Positions 62,762 through 64,000 of a stretch of 64,000 nt of DNA are shown one piece after another. The position numbers and the translations under genes are program-made. The number at the start of each line of letters is the position of its first letter. Position 1 is the stretch's first letter. The notes beneath the pieces were generated by a model. The model worked only from the letters and a program-made list of their open reading frames with translations. It ran no database searches and was not told where the DNA came from. This stretch comes from Nonomuraea thailandensis (GTDB lineage Bacteria; Actinomycetota; Actinomycetes; Streptosporangiales; Streptosporangiaceae), in NCBI RefSeq assembly GCF_024172165.1, contig NZ_JAMZEB010000002.1, forward strand, positions 5,663,501 to 5,727,500, in the 5' to 3' direction.

Positions 62762-63301
62762 ATGCGCGCGCGACTTCCCCTCCGGCTCGCGCGGACGGCC
62801 GCCTTCGCCGCCGTCTGCGTGACCCTGGCCGCGCTCGCCCACGTCCTCGGCGGCGGCGCCGCTCCCGCGCCCTGGGCCGCCGCGCTCGGGCTCGCGGGCG
62901 TGTCCGCGCTGGGGCTGGCGCTGTGCGGCAGGGAGCGCTCGGCGGGCACGATCAACCTGATGCTGGTCGGCGCGCAGGTCGGGCTGCACGAGCTGTTCGC
63001 CGGCGAGGGCGCCTCCTACGTGTCGGTGCACGGGCACGCCCAGGGCGGCCTGGCCGTCAACGCCGGCATGCTGCTCACGCACCTCAGCGCCACGGTGATC
63101 ACCGGCCTGTGGCTGTCGCGCGGCGAGGCCGCGCTGTGGTCGCTGCTGCGCCGAATCGGGCGCCGCCTCGTCGTCCTGCTCTCCCCGGCCGCCGCGCCCG
63201 TGTCGTGGCCCGGCGCGCCGATCGTCCGCACCAGGGTGGTGCCTCCGCAGCCGGGTTTCCGGCACAGCGTGGCCAGGCGTGGTCCTCCACTTCCCGCCTG
63301 A
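62762..63301 (+). CDS. Membrane protein next to the YcnI-like gene
   Basis: 179 residues with about four hydrophobic segments; the middle has GLHELFAGEGASYVSVHGHAQGG, a His-rich loop, and the C-terminal ~50 residues are polar. It lies 48 bp upstream of the YcnI-like gene on the same strand and probably belongs with it. The histidines suggest a metal link, consistent with copper-related YcnI, but this is inference. Confidence 0.72.
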   Translation: MRARLPLRLARTAAFAAVCVTLAALAHVLGGGAAPAPWAAALGLAGVSALGLALCGRERSAGTINLMLVGAQVGLHELFAGEGASYVSVHGHAQGGLAVNAGMLLTHLSATVITGLWLSRGEAALWSLLRRIGRRLVVLLSPAAAPVSWPGAPIVRTRVVPPQPGFRHSVARRGPPLPA

Positions 63302-63349
63302 CCTTCTGACACCCCTTTCATCCCCCATCACCCAAGTGGAGCTTCCGAC

Positions 63350-64000
63350 ATGTCCTTCGTACGCCGTGCGGCCACCGTGCTCGCCGCCGCCACCGCGCTC
63401 ACCGCCGGCCTGGCCCTGCCCGCCTTCGCCCACGTCACCATCCAGCCGGGCACCGCCGAGCAGGGCGGGTTCACCAAGGTCGCGTTCCGGGTGCCGAACG
63501 AGCGCGACAACGCCTCGACCACCAAGATCGAGGTCTCCTTCCCCACCGACCACCCGCTGGCCTTCGTCTCCGTCAAGCCCGTGCCCGGATGGACGGTCAA
63601 GGTCACGGAGGGCAAGCTGCCCGCGCCGGTCAAGACCGAGTACGGCGACCTCGAAGAGGCCGTCACCAAGGTCGTCTGGGAGGGCGGCAAGATCAACCCT
63701 GGGGAGTTCCAGGAGTTCGAGGTGTCCATGGGGCAGCTGCCCGAGGTGGACTCGCTGATGTTCCCGACCAAGCAGACGTACTCCGGGGGCGAGGTCGTGG
63801 ACTGGTCGGAGGCTCCCAAGGCCGACGGCACGGAGCCCGAGCACCCGGCGCCCCTGCTCAAGCTGGTGCCCGCCGCCGACAAGGCCGGCACGGCCACCCT
63901 GTCCGCCACCGCGCCCGCCACGGCACCCGCCACCGCCCCGTCGGTGGCGCCGGTGGCGGCGGCCTCCTCCTCGGACGGCACCGCCCGCCTGCTCGGCGGG
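63350..64000 (+). CDS. YcnI-like (DUF1775) copper-associated protein, partial (right edge)
   Basis: 217 codons, open at the window end. A signal peptide ending ALPAFA gives a mature N-terminal His (HVTIQPGTAEQGG), the residue known to bind copper in YcnI; FRVPNERDNASTTKIEV and VVWEGGKINPGEFQEFEVSMGQLP complete the DUF1775 domain. A Thr/Ala/Pro-rich linker follows before the missing C-terminus, usually a membrane anchor. GTGGAG precedes the ATG. Confidence 0.9.
   Translation, partial: MSFVRRAATVLAAATALTAGLALPAFAHVTIQPGTAEQGGFTKVAFRVPNERDNASTTKIEVSFPTDHPLAFVSVKPVPGWTVKVTEGKLPAPVKTEYGDLEEAVTKVVWEGGKINPGEFQEFEVSMGQLPEVDSLMFPTKQTYSGGEVVDWSEAPKADGTEPEHPAPLLKLVPAADKAGTATLSATAPATAPATAPSVAPVAAASSSDGTARLLGG

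Overview
The window is about 73% G+C by eye, with dense, overlapping genes, ATG/GTG/TTG starts and strong GGAGG-type ribosome sites. Actinobacterial hallmarks are present: SARP, ScfR/RamB-type regulator, glucosyl-3-phosphoglycerate synthase, CU044_5270 protein, AfsA family, FAAL-PKS. This points to a filamentous actinomycete chromosome, plausibly Streptosporangiales; the genus is a guess. I see no rRNA, tRNA, CRISPR array, insertion sequence or phage gene.

Layout. 0-2 kb: a secreted YtkA-like protein (cut by the left edge) and a polytopic membrane protein. 2-9.5 kb: SpoIIE-type phosphatase, mannitol-dehydrogenase family enzyme with LacI regulator, acyl-CoA dehydrogenase, MFS exporter with divergent TetR. 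9.6-12 kb: GpgS, CDF metal exporter and ArsR sensor. 12-17.2 kb: a four-carbon acid-sugar catabolic locus (DeoR, PdxA2-like dehydrogenase, DUF1537 kinase, divergent aldo/keto reductase and HpcH aldolase). 17.3-27.4 kb: secreted protease homologue, DHA2 exporter, LuxR response regulator, an operon of aldo/keto reductase, membrane protein and MMPL transporter, a MerR regulator and a HAD hydrolase.

The centrepiece is a nine-gene, translationally coupled plus-strand operon at 27.5-43.3 kb. It encodes a fatty acyl-AMP ligase, a PKS (ACP-KS-AT-DH-KR-ACP), a second PKS (KS-AT-ACP, no reductive domain and no terminal thioesterase), a type II thioesterase, an AfsA-type butenolide synthase homologue, an MFS exporter, a hot-dog thioesterase and two secreted YtkA/FixH-like proteins. 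The simplest reading is that a fatty acid is activated, extended twice and delivered as a beta-ketoacyl thioester to the AfsA homologue, which condenses it with a small hydroxyketone and thereby releases it. A cyclase-family protein, a class A flavin monooxygenase and a SARP regulator lie next to the operon and may belong to the same cluster.

47-64 kb is mostly housekeeping: a flavin/ferric-reductase-type module (DUF2271, ApbE, membrane reductase), diacylglycerol-kinase family enzyme, RamB divergent from isocitrate lyase, a Ser/Thr kinase, an iron-box siderophore-interacting protein, an esterase, a three-gene ABC-2 exporter, an ECF sigma factor with partner, and a YcnI-like copper protein cut by the right edge.

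Two cross-cutting patterns stand out. A 22-bp inverted repeat (GATA-N14-TATC type) sits about 20-55 bp upstream of four separate minus-strand operons and suggests a local MerR-type regulon. In-frame tandem repeats with 12-bp or other multiple-of-three periods recur in linkers and at gene ends.
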